Positions 42,965 to 50,861 of a DNA stretch of 64,000 nt are shown here, in pieces. Source of the DNA: an uncultured Oscillospiraceae bacterium (lineage in GTDB: Bacteria; Bacillota; Clostridia; Oscillospirales; Oscillospiraceae); contig CAJTUD010000001.1 in NCBI GenBank assembly GCA_910579725.1, positions 62,001-126,000 of the forward strand. The letters are read 5' to 3'. Position numbers and translations under genes: made by a program. How positions within the stretch are numbered: position 1 is the first letter of the stretch; every line of letters begins with the position of its first letter. The notes beneath the pieces were generated by a model. The model was not told the DNA's origin. It saw only the letters and a program-made list of their open reading frames with translations, and did no database searches.

Positions 42965-44353
42965 ATGATAAGAGAAAATCAGCAGCTGCTTAACCGGCTG
43001 CACGTGCTGACCGACGGGATAATCCTGTATGCCGCGCTGCCCGCGGCGTTCTGGATTCGGTTTTATCTGCTGCCAGGAGGCTTCATTTCCGTACCGCTGT
43101 CCCGGTATATGGCCATTGGTCTGTTTCTGACTGGGGCATATTTGTTTACTTATGCGGCTTTTGGCCTGTACCAATCCTTCCGCCGCGCCCGGCTGCGCCG
43201 GGAACTGGAGAAGCTCTGGCTGGCCAGCGCTCTGGACATGGCGATTCTCCTGAGCGTTCTGTTTATTCAGCACTCTGTCAACTATTCCCGCATGACCCTT
43301 GCCATCTGGTCGGCGTTGAGTTTGGTGGCCTTGAGCTGCAAGAGGTTTTTCCTCCGCCGGGTGCTGCGGTACTTCCGACAGAAGGGCTACAATCAGAAGC
43401 GGGTGCTGGTGCTGGGCAGCGGAGAGCTGGCCCGGACCTATCTGAAGACCATCCGGTCGGAGCGGGAGCTGGGCTATCTGCCCATCGGCTATATCGCCTC
43501 CCGGAAGGAAAATCTCAATCTGAAGCGTCTGGGAGATTTTGAGGAGCTGGAGAAACTGCTGGATCTGTACCGGCCCGACGAGGTGGTGTCCGCCATCGAC
43601 ATGGAGGACTACCAGCGGATGCCGGAGATCATCGCCGCCTGCGAGAAGACGGGAACAAAGCTGTCCATCATTCCCTTTTACGCCAAGTACATGCCCTCCA
43701 ACCCACAGTTTGATGATCTGGAAGGCATCCCGCTGCTGAATCTGCGGCGGATTCCTCTGGACAACTGGGCCAACGCCTTCTGCAAGCGGGCGATGGACGT
43801 GACGGGGGCCCTGACGCTGATTCTGCTCACGTCCCCTGTGATGCTGCTGTGCGCGGCGGGCGTAAAGCTGTCCTCTCCCGGTCCGGTGATCTTCAGGCAG
43901 AAGCGGATTGGCCGGAACAAGGAACCCTTTTATATGTACAAATTCCGCTCCATGCGGGTGAACGACGGACAGGACACCCGCTGGAGCGCCAACCGGGACG
44001 AGCGGAAAACCAGATTCGGCGCGTTCATGCGCAAGTGCTCTCTGGATGAGCTGCCACAGTTCTTCAATGTGCTCAAGGGGGACATGAGTCTGGTGGGGCC
44101 TCGCCCGGAAATTCCCTTTTACGTGGAGCAGTTCAAGGAGGACGTACCTCTCTACATGGTCAAGCATCAGGTCCGTCCGGGCATCACCGGTTGGGCTCAG
44201 GTCAACGGCCTGCGGGGCGATACATCCATCAAGGCCCGGGTGGAGCACGACATCTACTACATTGAGCACTGGAGCATTCTGTTCGATATTGAGATTCTGC
44301 TTACCACGATTTTCAGAGGGAAGTTTCTCAACAGCGAGACGCTCAACGGTTAA
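42965..44353 (+). CDS. Undecaprenyl-phosphate hexose-1-phosphate transferase
   Basis: 462 aa. Four N-terminal membrane helices, a Rossmann-like middle (RVLVLGSGELARTYLK) and a C-terminal bacterial sugar transferase domain from CKRAMDVTGALTLILL on, with PGPVIFRQKRIGRNKEPFYM, DELPQFFNVLKGDMSLVGPRP and GITGWAQVNG. This WcaJ/CpsE-type enzyme starts exopolysaccharide repeat synthesis by loading a hexose phosphate onto the lipid carrier. ATG 42965 follows GGAG; an upstream ATG at 42944 lacks a site. Confidence 0.93.
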   Translation: MIRENQQLLNRLHVLTDGIILYAALPAAFWIRFYLLPGGFISVPLSRYMAIGLFLTGAYLFTYAAFGLYQSFRRARLRRELEKLWLASALDMAILLSVLFIQHSVNYSRMTLAIWSALSLVALSCKRFFLRRVLRYFRQKGYNQKRVLVLGSGELARTYLKTIRSERELGYLPIGYIASRKENLNLKRLGDFEELEKLLDLYRPDEVVSAIDMEDYQRMPEIIAACEKTGTKLSIIPFYAKYMPSNPQFDDLEGIPLLNLRRIPLDNWANAFCKRAMDVTGALTLILLTSPVMLLCAAGVKLSSPGPVIFRQKRIGRNKEPFYMYKFRSMRVNDGQDTRWSANRDERKTRFGAFMRKCSLDELPQFFNVLKGDMSLVGPRPEIPFYVEQFKEDVPLYMVKHQVRPGITGWAQVNGLRGDTSIKARVEHDIYYIEHWSILFDIEILLTTIFRGKFLNSETLNG

Positions 44354-44365
44354 AAAGGAGAAATC

Positions 44366-45490
44366 ATGGGTCCCAAAGTGTTGTTTACCGCCTCGACCTG
44401 TTCCCATATTCTGAATTTTCATCTCCCCTATCTGCGGGCCTTTCAGGAGCGGGGCTGGACGGTTCACGCGGCCTGCGGCGGTCCTCCGGCGGACATTCCC
44501 TTTGCGGAGACCGTATGGGAGCTTCCCCTGGAGAAATCCATGGGCTCTCCGCGAAATTTCCAGGCGGCGGGCATCCTCCGAGAAAAAATCAATGCGGAGG
44601 AGTACGCCCTTATCAGCACCCACACCTCCTTGGCGGCCTTTTTCACCCGGCTGGCCCTCTCGGGACTGAAGCGCCGGCCAATGGTGATGAATATGGTTCA
44701 CGGCTACCTGTTCGACGACGCAACGCCTTTTTTGAAGCGTCAGGTCCTTTTGGCGGCGGAGCGGTGGACGGCGCCCCAGACTGATCTGCTGGTAACGATG
44801 ACCCGGTGGGATCTGGAAGCGGCCCGGCGGTACCGGCTGGGCCGGCGGGTGGTACATATCCCAGGCGTTGGCGTGGATTTTTCCAGGTTTACCAAACCGG
44901 ACGGCCGGACCGTCCGGGCGCTGCGGAGGGAGTGGGAAATTCCGGAGGACGCGTTTGTCCTGCTTTACCCCGCAGAGTTCTCCCGGCGCAAGAGCCAGTT
45001 TGTGCTCATCAAGGCCATGGCAGCGCTTCCGGACCGCGTTGTTCTGGTTCTGGCCGGCGACGGTGCGTTGCGGCAGGATTGCCGGGAGCTGGCGGGCCGT
45101 CTGGGGCTGGCGGGTAGGGTAGTGTTTCCCGGGCATATCAGGGATCTCTCCCTCTGGTATGCCATGGCGGATGCTGCCGTCTCCGCCAGCCGGATTGAGG
45201 GGCTGCCCTTCAACATCATGGAGGCCATGCACGCCGGCCTCCCAGTGGCAGCCAGCGCCGTCAAGGGCCATACCGACCTGATTGCTGACGGGGAGACAGG
45301 GCTTCTGTACCCCTACGGCGATTCCGCAGCCTGCGCCGCTGCGATTCTCCGCCTGCTGGAGTCAGAGTCCCTCCGGCGGGACCTTGCCGGGCGTGGACAG
45401 GAGGAGGCCGCTCAATACGCTCTTGACCGGGTTTTTCCCGCCGTCTGGGCGCAATACTGTTCCCTGCTCCCGGAGGAAATTCCTGTGTGA
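44366..45490 (+). CDS. GT4 family glycosyltransferase (EPS type)
   Basis: 374 aa. The N-terminal part VLFTASTCSHILNFHLPYLRAF is typical of EpsD/PglA-like enzymes; the donor site has LLYPAEFSRRKSQFVLIKAM, LVLAGDGALRQDC and ASRIEGLPFNIMEAMHAGLP (EX7E variant). It probably adds the second sugar to the lipid-linked intermediate made by the preceding transferase, 12 bp away. Confidence 0.9.
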   Translation: MGPKVLFTASTCSHILNFHLPYLRAFQERGWTVHAACGGPPADIPFAETVWELPLEKSMGSPRNFQAAGILREKINAEEYALISTHTSLAAFFTRLALSGLKRRPMVMNMVHGYLFDDATPFLKRQVLLAAERWTAPQTDLLVTMTRWDLEAARRYRLGRRVVHIPGVGVDFSRFTKPDGRTVRALRREWEIPEDAFVLLYPAEFSRRKSQFVLIKAMAALPDRVVLVLAGDGALRQDCRELAGRLGLAGRVVFPGHIRDLSLWYAMADAAVSASRIEGLPFNIMEAMHAGLPVAASAVKGHTDLIADGETGLLYPYGDSAACAAAILRLLESESLRRDLAGRGQEEAAQYALDRVFPAVWAQYCSLLPEEIPV

Positions 45491-45516
45491 TGGAAGATGC
45501 CTCCAAAATGCAGAAA

Positions 45517-45546
45517 CGTCCCCCGGCGATAAACCGCCAGGGGACG
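45517..45546. terminator. Bidirectional hairpin between convergent genes
   Basis: CGTCCCC (45517-45523) pairs with GGGGACG (45540-45546), extended by GGCG/CCGCC inside; lies between the EPS GT4 gene and the minus-strand lipoprotein. Confidence 0.65.
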
Positions 45547-45556
45547 CGCTGCTTCT

Positions 45557-46501
45557 CTACTGTATATGCAGATACGCCAGACTCCCATATCCCTCCTCGT
45601 CCAGCAGGATAATCTGGTGGGAAATGGGCTCTCCGTCCTTCTCCGGAGTATTGTAAGCTGTGCGCGCCGTCTCCCCTCCGCCATATTCCTCCACCAGTAC
45701 CCAGGCGGTCTCCGCCCCGCACCGGATCTCCGGCAGATCCTCCCGCAGGGCCAGATCGTCGGAGCGGACGGCGGTATTGGTTTCGTCAAACTGGGTCACA
45801 GTCAGCCGCTCTATACGTTGGGCGCTCTCCAAGGCCACCGAGATCTGAATGGTCTCTGCGTAGGTCTTGCCGTTCTCAGTCCGGGTGTTGGTGACGGTCT
45901 GGGTCTTGGACATGAGGCCGTTGACGCTGTCGCCGTCGCCATTGAGGTAAATGCGCCCGTCCCCGGTTTGATATACATTATAATAGCGCCAGTATGTATT
46001 GCCATCTGTATGCGCGTTCCAGTCTGCGTCCGCCCCCAGCGGGGGGCCGCAGTAGATCACGCCGCTGGCGATCTCAAAAACGCCCTCGTCCGTGTAAGAA
46101 AAATGTGTGGTCTCCTCCCCGGGGGCCATGTTGGAGGAAACGCCTACGGAGTAGTTCCGGCCCTGATAGCCCGGGTGTTCCGGGTCATACTCCCGGTAGA
46201 TAAACAGGTCATACCCTTTCTCGATGCCTGGAAAAGTGTAGTTTCCCACCTCGTCCTTCACCGCGAACAGTGCCTCCTGGGGAAAGCTCAGGGTTCCAAG
46301 CCGGTCCGTTTCTGCGGAAAATGCGCCGTACTCCTCCACGTATGGATTGTCTGCCAGGTGGTCCACATAACCCTGGGAGGGAACCACATAAAATCCGATC
46401 CAGCGGTCTCCGTTTTCTGCCGCCGCCTCCGGCCTCGCCAGGGAGCACCCCGCCAGCAGCAGCACCGCCAGCGCCCACAGCAGCCACTTATTCTTTTTCA
46501 T
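45557..46501 (-). CDS. Putative lipoprotein of unknown function
   Basis: 314 aa. Clear lipoprotein signal with LLLAGC at residues 15-20. The rest is a predicted beta-rich extracytoplasmic protein with many Tyr/Gly residues (RNYSVGVSSNMAPGEETTHF) and no recognised domain. The start overlaps the HTH gene by 14 bases, and it is the third gene behind a doubly operator-controlled promoter, so it is likely part of the same regulated response. Confidence 0.75.
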   Translation of the reverse strand: MKKNKWLLWALAVLLLAGCSLARPEAAAENGDRWIGFYVVPSQGYVDHLADNPYVEEYGAFSAETDRLGTLSFPQEALFAVKDEVGNYTFPGIEKGYDLFIYREYDPEHPGYQGRNYSVGVSSNMAPGEETTHFSYTDEGVFEIASGVIYCGPPLGADADWNAHTDGNTYWRYYNVYQTGDGRIYLNGDGDSVNGLMSKTQTVTNTRTENGKTYAETIQISVALESAQRIERLTVTQFDETNTAVRSDDLALREDLPEIRCGAETAWVLVEEYGGGETARTAYNTPEKDGEPISHQIILLDEEGYGSLAYLHIQ

Positions 46502-46718
46502 TCTCGTCCTCCAATCTCCCGTTAAAGCGCAGAATATCCCCTACCTGACAGTCCAGGTAGTAGCAGATTTTATTGATGGTGTGAAACCTCACGCCGCTGG
46601 CCTTCCCCGACCGCAGGATGGACAGATTGGCCTCTGTGATCCCTACCTTGGCGCACAGTTCTTTTCCGGTCATGCCCCTGGCCTTCAGCAGCTCGTCCAG
46701 ATGTACGGTGATTGCCAT
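46488..46718 (-). CDS. YozG-type HTH (XRE) regulator
   Basis: 76 aa, the size of YozG-like regulators. MAITVHLDELLKARGMT, then KVGITEANLSILRSGKA (recognition helix) and a closing DCQVGDILRF. Such proteins usually sit beside DUF2975 membrane proteins. ATG 46718 (AGGTG upstream) is preferred to GTG 46727 because it gives the conserved start. It probably binds the twin ATTATTG palindromes upstream of its operon. Confidence 0.9.
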   Translation of the reverse strand: MAITVHLDELLKARGMTGKELCAKVGITEANLSILRSGKASGVRFHTINKICYYLDCQVGDILRFNGRLEDENEKE

Positions 46719-46727
46719 GGCCGTCAC

Positions 46728-47573
46728 CTATATAATGGTCCCGTTGTCGTCGCTGACTGCCTTGGCCCGCCGGAAGTAGCGGCACAGCAGTCCCAACACC
46801 GCCGCCAGCAGCACCGGCGCAAAGGGGAAGGAGACGTTGAAACGGGCGGTATGGAGCACCGGCAGCAGCAAAAATTGCAGCAGGTTCCCTGCCACACAGA
46901 TGCCCACTGACATCTCCGCCGCCCGGACGCACTGTCCGCCCAACCTTTCCGCCAGGGACACGGTGTCCTCCCCGAAGGGGTCCTCCTCCATCCGGAGAGC
47001 CAGCCGCCCGCCCCAGCGCAGCATCTGGCAGCACAGCAGGGTGGGGAGCAGGTCCATCAACGCCAGAATCCCCAGTACCAGATAGGTGGGCAGCAGCGCT
47101 CGGGCATCCAGCGCAGTGTTGCTTTCGGCGGTCCTCTGAATTTCCTGCCACAGTCCCACTCCCTGCGCCAACACGGACATCCATGCCAAAGCCAGCGCCG
47201 ACCACCTCAGCAGTCGCTCCATAGTCCGTCCCGGCAGCTCCGCCATCAGAATTTTTTTCAGGCAGCGCAGTACCGCCCAGGCCAGCAGCGAAGCCGCCGC
47301 GCACCCGGCGGCCGCCAGTCCGATCATGGGCCGGGCGCCGTACTCCGTAGTCATCAGCGTGGGATTTACCAGATAAAAGAGCCCTGCCAGAATCTCTGCG
47401 GAGGCCAGCGGCAGCAGCCAGTCCAGCCTGCTTCTTCCCTTCCATAAAAGCCCCAGGGCGGGGAGCGCGGAGAGAATCAATACCACCGCCCAGGCAGCGG
47501 CGTTGCCTGTTTCTCCGGATAGGGAGAGCTCCCTGAGCCATTCTCCCAAGCGCTCCAGCATTTCGATTGTCAT
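46728..47573 (-). CDS. DUF2975-like membrane protein
   Basis: 281 aa with about seven membrane helices. The central NTALDARALLPTYLVLG and the position directly before a YozG-like HTH gene fit the DUF2975 family, though it is longer than usual (about 170 aa) because of an extra N-terminal half. Function unknown. First gene of the operon; RBS GGAGG upstream of ATG 47573. Confidence 0.7.
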   Translation of the reverse strand: MTIEMLERLGEWLRELSLSGETGNAAAWAVVLILSALPALGLLWKGRSRLDWLLPLASAEILAGLFYLVNPTLMTTEYGARPMIGLAAAGCAAASLLAWAVLRCLKKILMAELPGRTMERLLRWSALALAWMSVLAQGVGLWQEIQRTAESNTALDARALLPTYLVLGILALMDLLPTLLCCQMLRWGGRLALRMEEDPFGEDTVSLAERLGGQCVRAAEMSVGICVAGNLLQFLLLPVLHTARFNVSFPFAPVLLAAVLGLLCRYFRRAKAVSDDNGTII

Positions 47574-47587
47574 GGCAGAACCTCCAG

Positions 47588-47606
47588 ATTATTGTTTTAC
47601 AATAAT
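47588..47606. promoter_or_regulatory. Operator O1
   Basis: ATTATTG-TTTTA-CAATAAT, a perfect 7-bp inverted repeat just past the predicted transcription start of the DUF2975/HTH operon. Confidence 0.65.
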
Positions 47607-47617
47607 TTCATAGAGAC

Positions 47618-47646
47618 AGTATAACAGCAAAATTATTGTTTGTCAA
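47618..47646 (-). promoter_or_regulatory. Sigma-A promoter of the DUF2975/HTH operon
   Basis: TTGACA (47641-47646), 17-base spacer, TATACT (47618-47623), reading leftward. Confidence 0.8.
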
Positions 47647-47653
47647 TAATTTT
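47629..47653. promoter_or_regulatory. Operator O2
   Basis: AAAATTATTG-TTTGT-CAATAATTTT, perfect 10-bp arms; same core as O1, 44 bp away centre to centre, and covering the -35 box. Confidence 0.7.
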
Positions 47654-47673
47654 GTAAAGCTAACCGCAATAAA

Positions 47674-47712
47674 GCGGCAGGCCCCCGGAGCTTTCGCCTC
47701 AGGACCTGCCGC
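47674..47712 (-). terminator. Terminator of the radical-SAM operon
   Basis: GCGGCAGG (47674-47681) pairs with CCTGCCGC (47705-47712); on the minus strand it is followed by TTTATT. Confidence 0.65.
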
Positions 47713-47785
47713 ATATGCAGTCAAATAAATGCGCGTTTCAGGCAGCAGCGGCTGTCTGCCGCTTTCGCACAGCGCACTCCACAGA

Positions 47786-48448
47786 TCACCGGAATGCGTT
47801 TCCTTCTCCGTCCAGGACTTCCAGCCGCCGGATCCGGACGAAGTCCGGAGCCAGCTGCGGCAAATGGGTCTCCACCGCTGCGGCCAGCAAGGCCGGGTTC
47901 AGCCCCGGATTCTGAGCAGCAGTCACGGTTTCCAGCCTCAGCAGACAGGGCTCCTCCACAATTTCCAGGCTGTGGAGCATGGGACGGATGTCAATATCCG
48001 CCATAAACTTCCGCTTGGTGCGCTTCTGGATAACCACACGCTCCCCCAGAAGGAGGCTGCGGATATGCTCCGCCGCTTCCGCCGGCACACCGCCGTCATA
48101 GAACAGCTCCACCCGGCAGCGCAGCGCAGCCAGCTCCCGGACCGGCCGGACAGGGACATAACAGGCCGAGACGCGGACGCCTTCCGGCATAAAACGGTTG
48201 AGCGCTTCCGGCAGAGAGCCGCCGTCCATATCCTCGTTGACCTCAAAGTCCAGCACCTCGCACTCGCTGGCCTGCCCCACACTCAGCGGCAGGGCGAAGG
48301 AGAGAAGAGGGTGGGGATGGAACCCCTGGGAGTGCCGCAGCACCAGTCCCTGGCGGAGAAACACCCGCTGGAAGGTCCTCAGCAGATCCAGGTGGGAAAT
48401 GTACACCGCCCGGCCCTCCTTGGTAAAGATCAGCCTGAGCTTACCCAT
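47786..48448 (-). CDS. TIGR03936/DUF2344 radical-SAM-associated protein
   Basis: 220 aa. LRLIFTKEGRAVYISHLDLL and RHSQGFHPHPLLSFALPL are diagnostic of the DUF2344 family, always found next to or fused with the TIGR03960 radical SAM protein. Its molecular role is unknown. ATG 48448 lies inside the end of the upstream gene (8-bp overlap). Confidence 0.9.
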   Translation of the reverse strand: MGKLRLIFTKEGRAVYISHLDLLRTFQRVFLRQGLVLRHSQGFHPHPLLSFALPLSVGQASECEVLDFEVNEDMDGGSLPEALNRFMPEGVRVSACYVPVRPVRELAALRCRVELFYDGGVPAEAAEHIRSLLLGERVVIQKRTKRKFMADIDIRPMLHSLEIVEEPCLLRLETVTAAQNPGLNPALLAAAVETHLPQLAPDFVRIRRLEVLDGEGNAFR

Positions 48449-50282
48449 GATAGCATTCCCCCCCTTCCACGGCGCTGGCCCCGCAGCCGGAGCACTGGGT
48501 CCGGCAGTCCGGGGTGGCGGCAGACCGGTGGGCCAGCTCCCGCTGCCGCCACAGGTAATCATCGGAGACATAGCAGGAAATCATGCTCCAGGGCAGAATT
48601 TCCTCCCTGGACCGCTCCCGGCAGGCATAGAATTCCGGATCCAGACCGCACTCGGCAAATGCCTCCAACCAGCGGTTCAGATCAAAACGGTCGCTCCAGG
48701 CGTCCAGCTTCGCCCCCTTGCGGAAGGCCCGTTCCAGCACCTTCCCCAGCCGCCGGTCTCCCCGGGCCAGCACCGCCTCCAGAAAGCTGGTGTCCCCGTC
48801 GTGCCAGTTGTAGGTGACAGCCTTGGCAGTGATGGCCTCCCGGAGAAGCTTCACCCGCCGCTCATACTCCGCCCGGGAAATCTGGGGCTCCCACTGGAAA
48901 GCGGTGAAGGGCTTGGGCACGAACCAGGAGGTGGACACCGTCACCCTCAGCCCCCGGTTCTTGTTGCTGGCGTGCTCCCGCCAGGTGTGTACGGCGTGGT
49001 TGGCCATTTCTGCGATGCCCAGCACGTCCTCGTCGGTTTCCGTAGGCAGGCCCAGCATGAAGTACAGCTTCACCGCGCTCCAACCGCCGGAGAAGGCTGT
49101 TTTCAGGCTTTCCGTCAGCTCCTCCTCGGTGACGTTCTTGTTGATGGCGTCCCGGAGGCGCTGTGTGCCGGCCTCGGGGGCGAAGGTGAGCCCCGCCTTC
49201 CGGCCCCGCTGAAGCCGCTGCATCAGCTCCATGGAGAAGTTGTCCGCCCGAAGAGAGGGCAGGGAGAGGTTCACATGGTTCTTTCCGCAGAAAGCCTCCA
49301 GATCGTCGCACAGGCCCACCAGCTCCGGGTAGTCGCTGGTGGACAAGGAGCTGAGAGTCATCTCCTGATATCCGGAATCCCGGATGGCGGCCTGGGCATA
49401 CTCCGCCAGCTGCTCCCTGCTCCGGCAGCGGACCGGGCGGTAGACGTACCCCGCCTGACAGAACCGGCAGCCCCGGATACAGCCCCGGAACACCTCCAGC
49501 GTCACCCGGTCATGGACAATCTCCGTGGAGGGGACGATGGTCCTGACGGGATAGTAGGATCTGTCCATATCGTGGACCACCCGCTTGACTACCTTCTCCG
49601 GAGCCCCGTCCCGGGGAGTGATAGCGGCAATGGTCCCGTCCTCCCGATAAGAAATGTCATAGAGGGAAGGGACGTATACGCCCTGTATCTCCGCCGCCGC
49701 CCGGAGAAACCGGGGCTTGTCCCAGTTTTCCCACCGGGCCTTCCGGTACAGCTCCACCACCTCCGGCAGCAGTTCCTCCCCCTCACCGATGAGCGCCAGA
49801 TCAATGAAGTCCGCCACCGGCTCGGCGTTGTACATGGCGGTGCCTCCGGCAATGACCAGAGGCCGCAGTTCCGGCCGGTCCTCCGCCCGCAGGGGCAGTC
49901 CGGACAGGTCCAGCATGTTCAGCATGGCGGTGTAAGCCATCTCGTAGCCCACGGAGAAGGCCACGATGTCGAACTCACCCACCGGGTCCCCGGACTCCAG
50001 GGCAAAAAGAGGGATTCCGTTTTTCCGCAGCTCCTCCTCCATGTCGGTCCAGGGAGCAAACGCCCGCTCGCACCATACGCCGGGCATGTCGTTGAGCACC
50101 CCGTACAAGATACGGAAGCCCAGATTGCTCATGCCGATCTCGTAGGTGTCCGGGAAGCAGAAGGCGAAGCGGAGATCCACCTCGCTCTTGTCTTTTTTGA
50201 CCTCGTTATATTCCCCTCCCACATAGCGGGCAGGTTTTTGCACACGGGGTAATATTCTTTCCAATCTTTTATCCACAGTCAT
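48441..50282 (-). CDS. B12-binding/radical SAM protein, TIGR03960 family
   Basis: 613 aa. The N-terminal RILPRVQKPARYVGGEYN is typical; a B12-binding-like domain precedes the radical SAM core with EVFRGCIRGCRFCQAG (CxxxCxxC), and a C-terminal extension ends in a Cys-rich stretch CRTQCSGCGA. The reaction is unknown, often suspected to be RNA or protein modification. Start ATG 50282; GTG 50276 is better spaced from AGGAG and is a possible alternative. Confidence 0.92.
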   Translation of the reverse strand: MTVDKRLERILPRVQKPARYVGGEYNEVKKDKSEVDLRFAFCFPDTYEIGMSNLGFRILYGVLNDMPGVWCERAFAPWTDMEEELRKNGIPLFALESGDPVGEFDIVAFSVGYEMAYTAMLNMLDLSGLPLRAEDRPELRPLVIAGGTAMYNAEPVADFIDLALIGEGEELLPEVVELYRKARWENWDKPRFLRAAAEIQGVYVPSLYDISYREDGTIAAITPRDGAPEKVVKRVVHDMDRSYYPVRTIVPSTEIVHDRVTLEVFRGCIRGCRFCQAGYVYRPVRCRSREQLAEYAQAAIRDSGYQEMTLSSLSTSDYPELVGLCDDLEAFCGKNHVNLSLPSLRADNFSMELMQRLQRGRKAGLTFAPEAGTQRLRDAINKNVTEEELTESLKTAFSGGWSAVKLYFMLGLPTETDEDVLGIAEMANHAVHTWREHASNKNRGLRVTVSTSWFVPKPFTAFQWEPQISRAEYERRVKLLREAITAKAVTYNWHDGDTSFLEAVLARGDRRLGKVLERAFRKGAKLDAWSDRFDLNRWLEAFAECGLDPEFYACRERSREEILPWSMISCYVSDDYLWRQRELAHRSAATPDCRTQCSGCGASAVEGGECYHG

Positions 50283-50320
50283 TCTCCTTTTTCGGGCGGC
50301 GTCTGTCGCCCGGTGGAGAT

Positions 50321-50349
50321 ATTCTAACCTGTTTTCGGCAGAATGGCAA
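50321..50349 (-). promoter_or_regulatory. Promoter of the radical-SAM operon
   Basis: TTGCCA (50344-50349), 17-base spacer, TAGAAT (50321-50326), reading leftward. Confidence 0.55.
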
Positions 50350-50360
50350 GCCAAAATTAC

Positions 50361-50388
50361 AAAAAGCCGGCCGGATGATCCGGCCGGC
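50361..50388 (-). terminator. Terminator of the aminotransferase-to-gtrA operon
   Basis: Perfect 10-bp stem (50366-50375 with 50379-50388), followed on the minus strand by TTTTT (50361-50365). Confidence 0.85.
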
Positions 50389-50422
50389 ACGAAAACTCCC
50401 AGGGAAGGACACATCTGAATTC

Positions 50423-50845
50423 CTATTTTTTCTCTTTCTTTGCCACGCTGTTGGTATCCAGAGAGTCCCGGAACACCACGAACCGGTCGTACAGGAATTC
50501 CAGCACAAAGTTGGCAACCATGTTGATGGCGGTAACAAGATACTCGTTCCACTTCAGCACATCCGCCAGATAGTGCCCCAGCCAGGTGGACAGAGGCGTA
50601 AACACACAGTAGAAGGCGAACACCAGAGCCATAGCTTTGGGGACGTTGCTGGCAGACTGGAAGGTATAGCGCCGGTTGAGGGTGAAGTTCCACAGTACCG
50701 ACAGCGTCAGAGCAATGAGATAGCAGGGCCAATAGCTCCAGGCTGTCAGCTCATTGAGCAGGGAGAAAGTACCCAGCTCGATGATCCCGGCGGAGAGGGA
50801 GAAGAGGAGAAATTTCACAGAGCGCAGGATTTCTTTGCGATTCAT
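50423..50845 (-). CDS. GtrA family membrane protein
   Basis: 140 aa with four membrane helices; RSVKFLLFSLSAGIIELGTF and LSVLWNFTLNRRYTF are typical of GtrA proteins, linked to flipping or moving lipid-linked sugars in cell-surface glycan synthesis. ATG 50845 has GGAAGG upstream. It lies 16 bp after the FGGY kinase gene and is followed by the operon terminator, so it appears co-transcribed with the catabolic genes; its role there is unclear. Confidence 0.88.
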   Translation of the reverse strand: MNRKEILRSVKFLLFSLSAGIIELGTFSLLNELTAWSYWPCYLIALTLSVLWNFTLNRRYTFQSASNVPKAMALVFAFYCVFTPLSTWLGHYLADVLKWNEYLVTAINMVANFVLEFLYDRFVVFRDSLDTNSVAKKEKK

Positions 50846-50861
50846 AGGGTCGCCTTCCTTT

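Noticed and set aside
48198..50252. A 684-codon open frame opposite the radical SAM gene
   Set aside because: Antisense to a gene with clear catalytic motifs; composition is typical of shadow frames.
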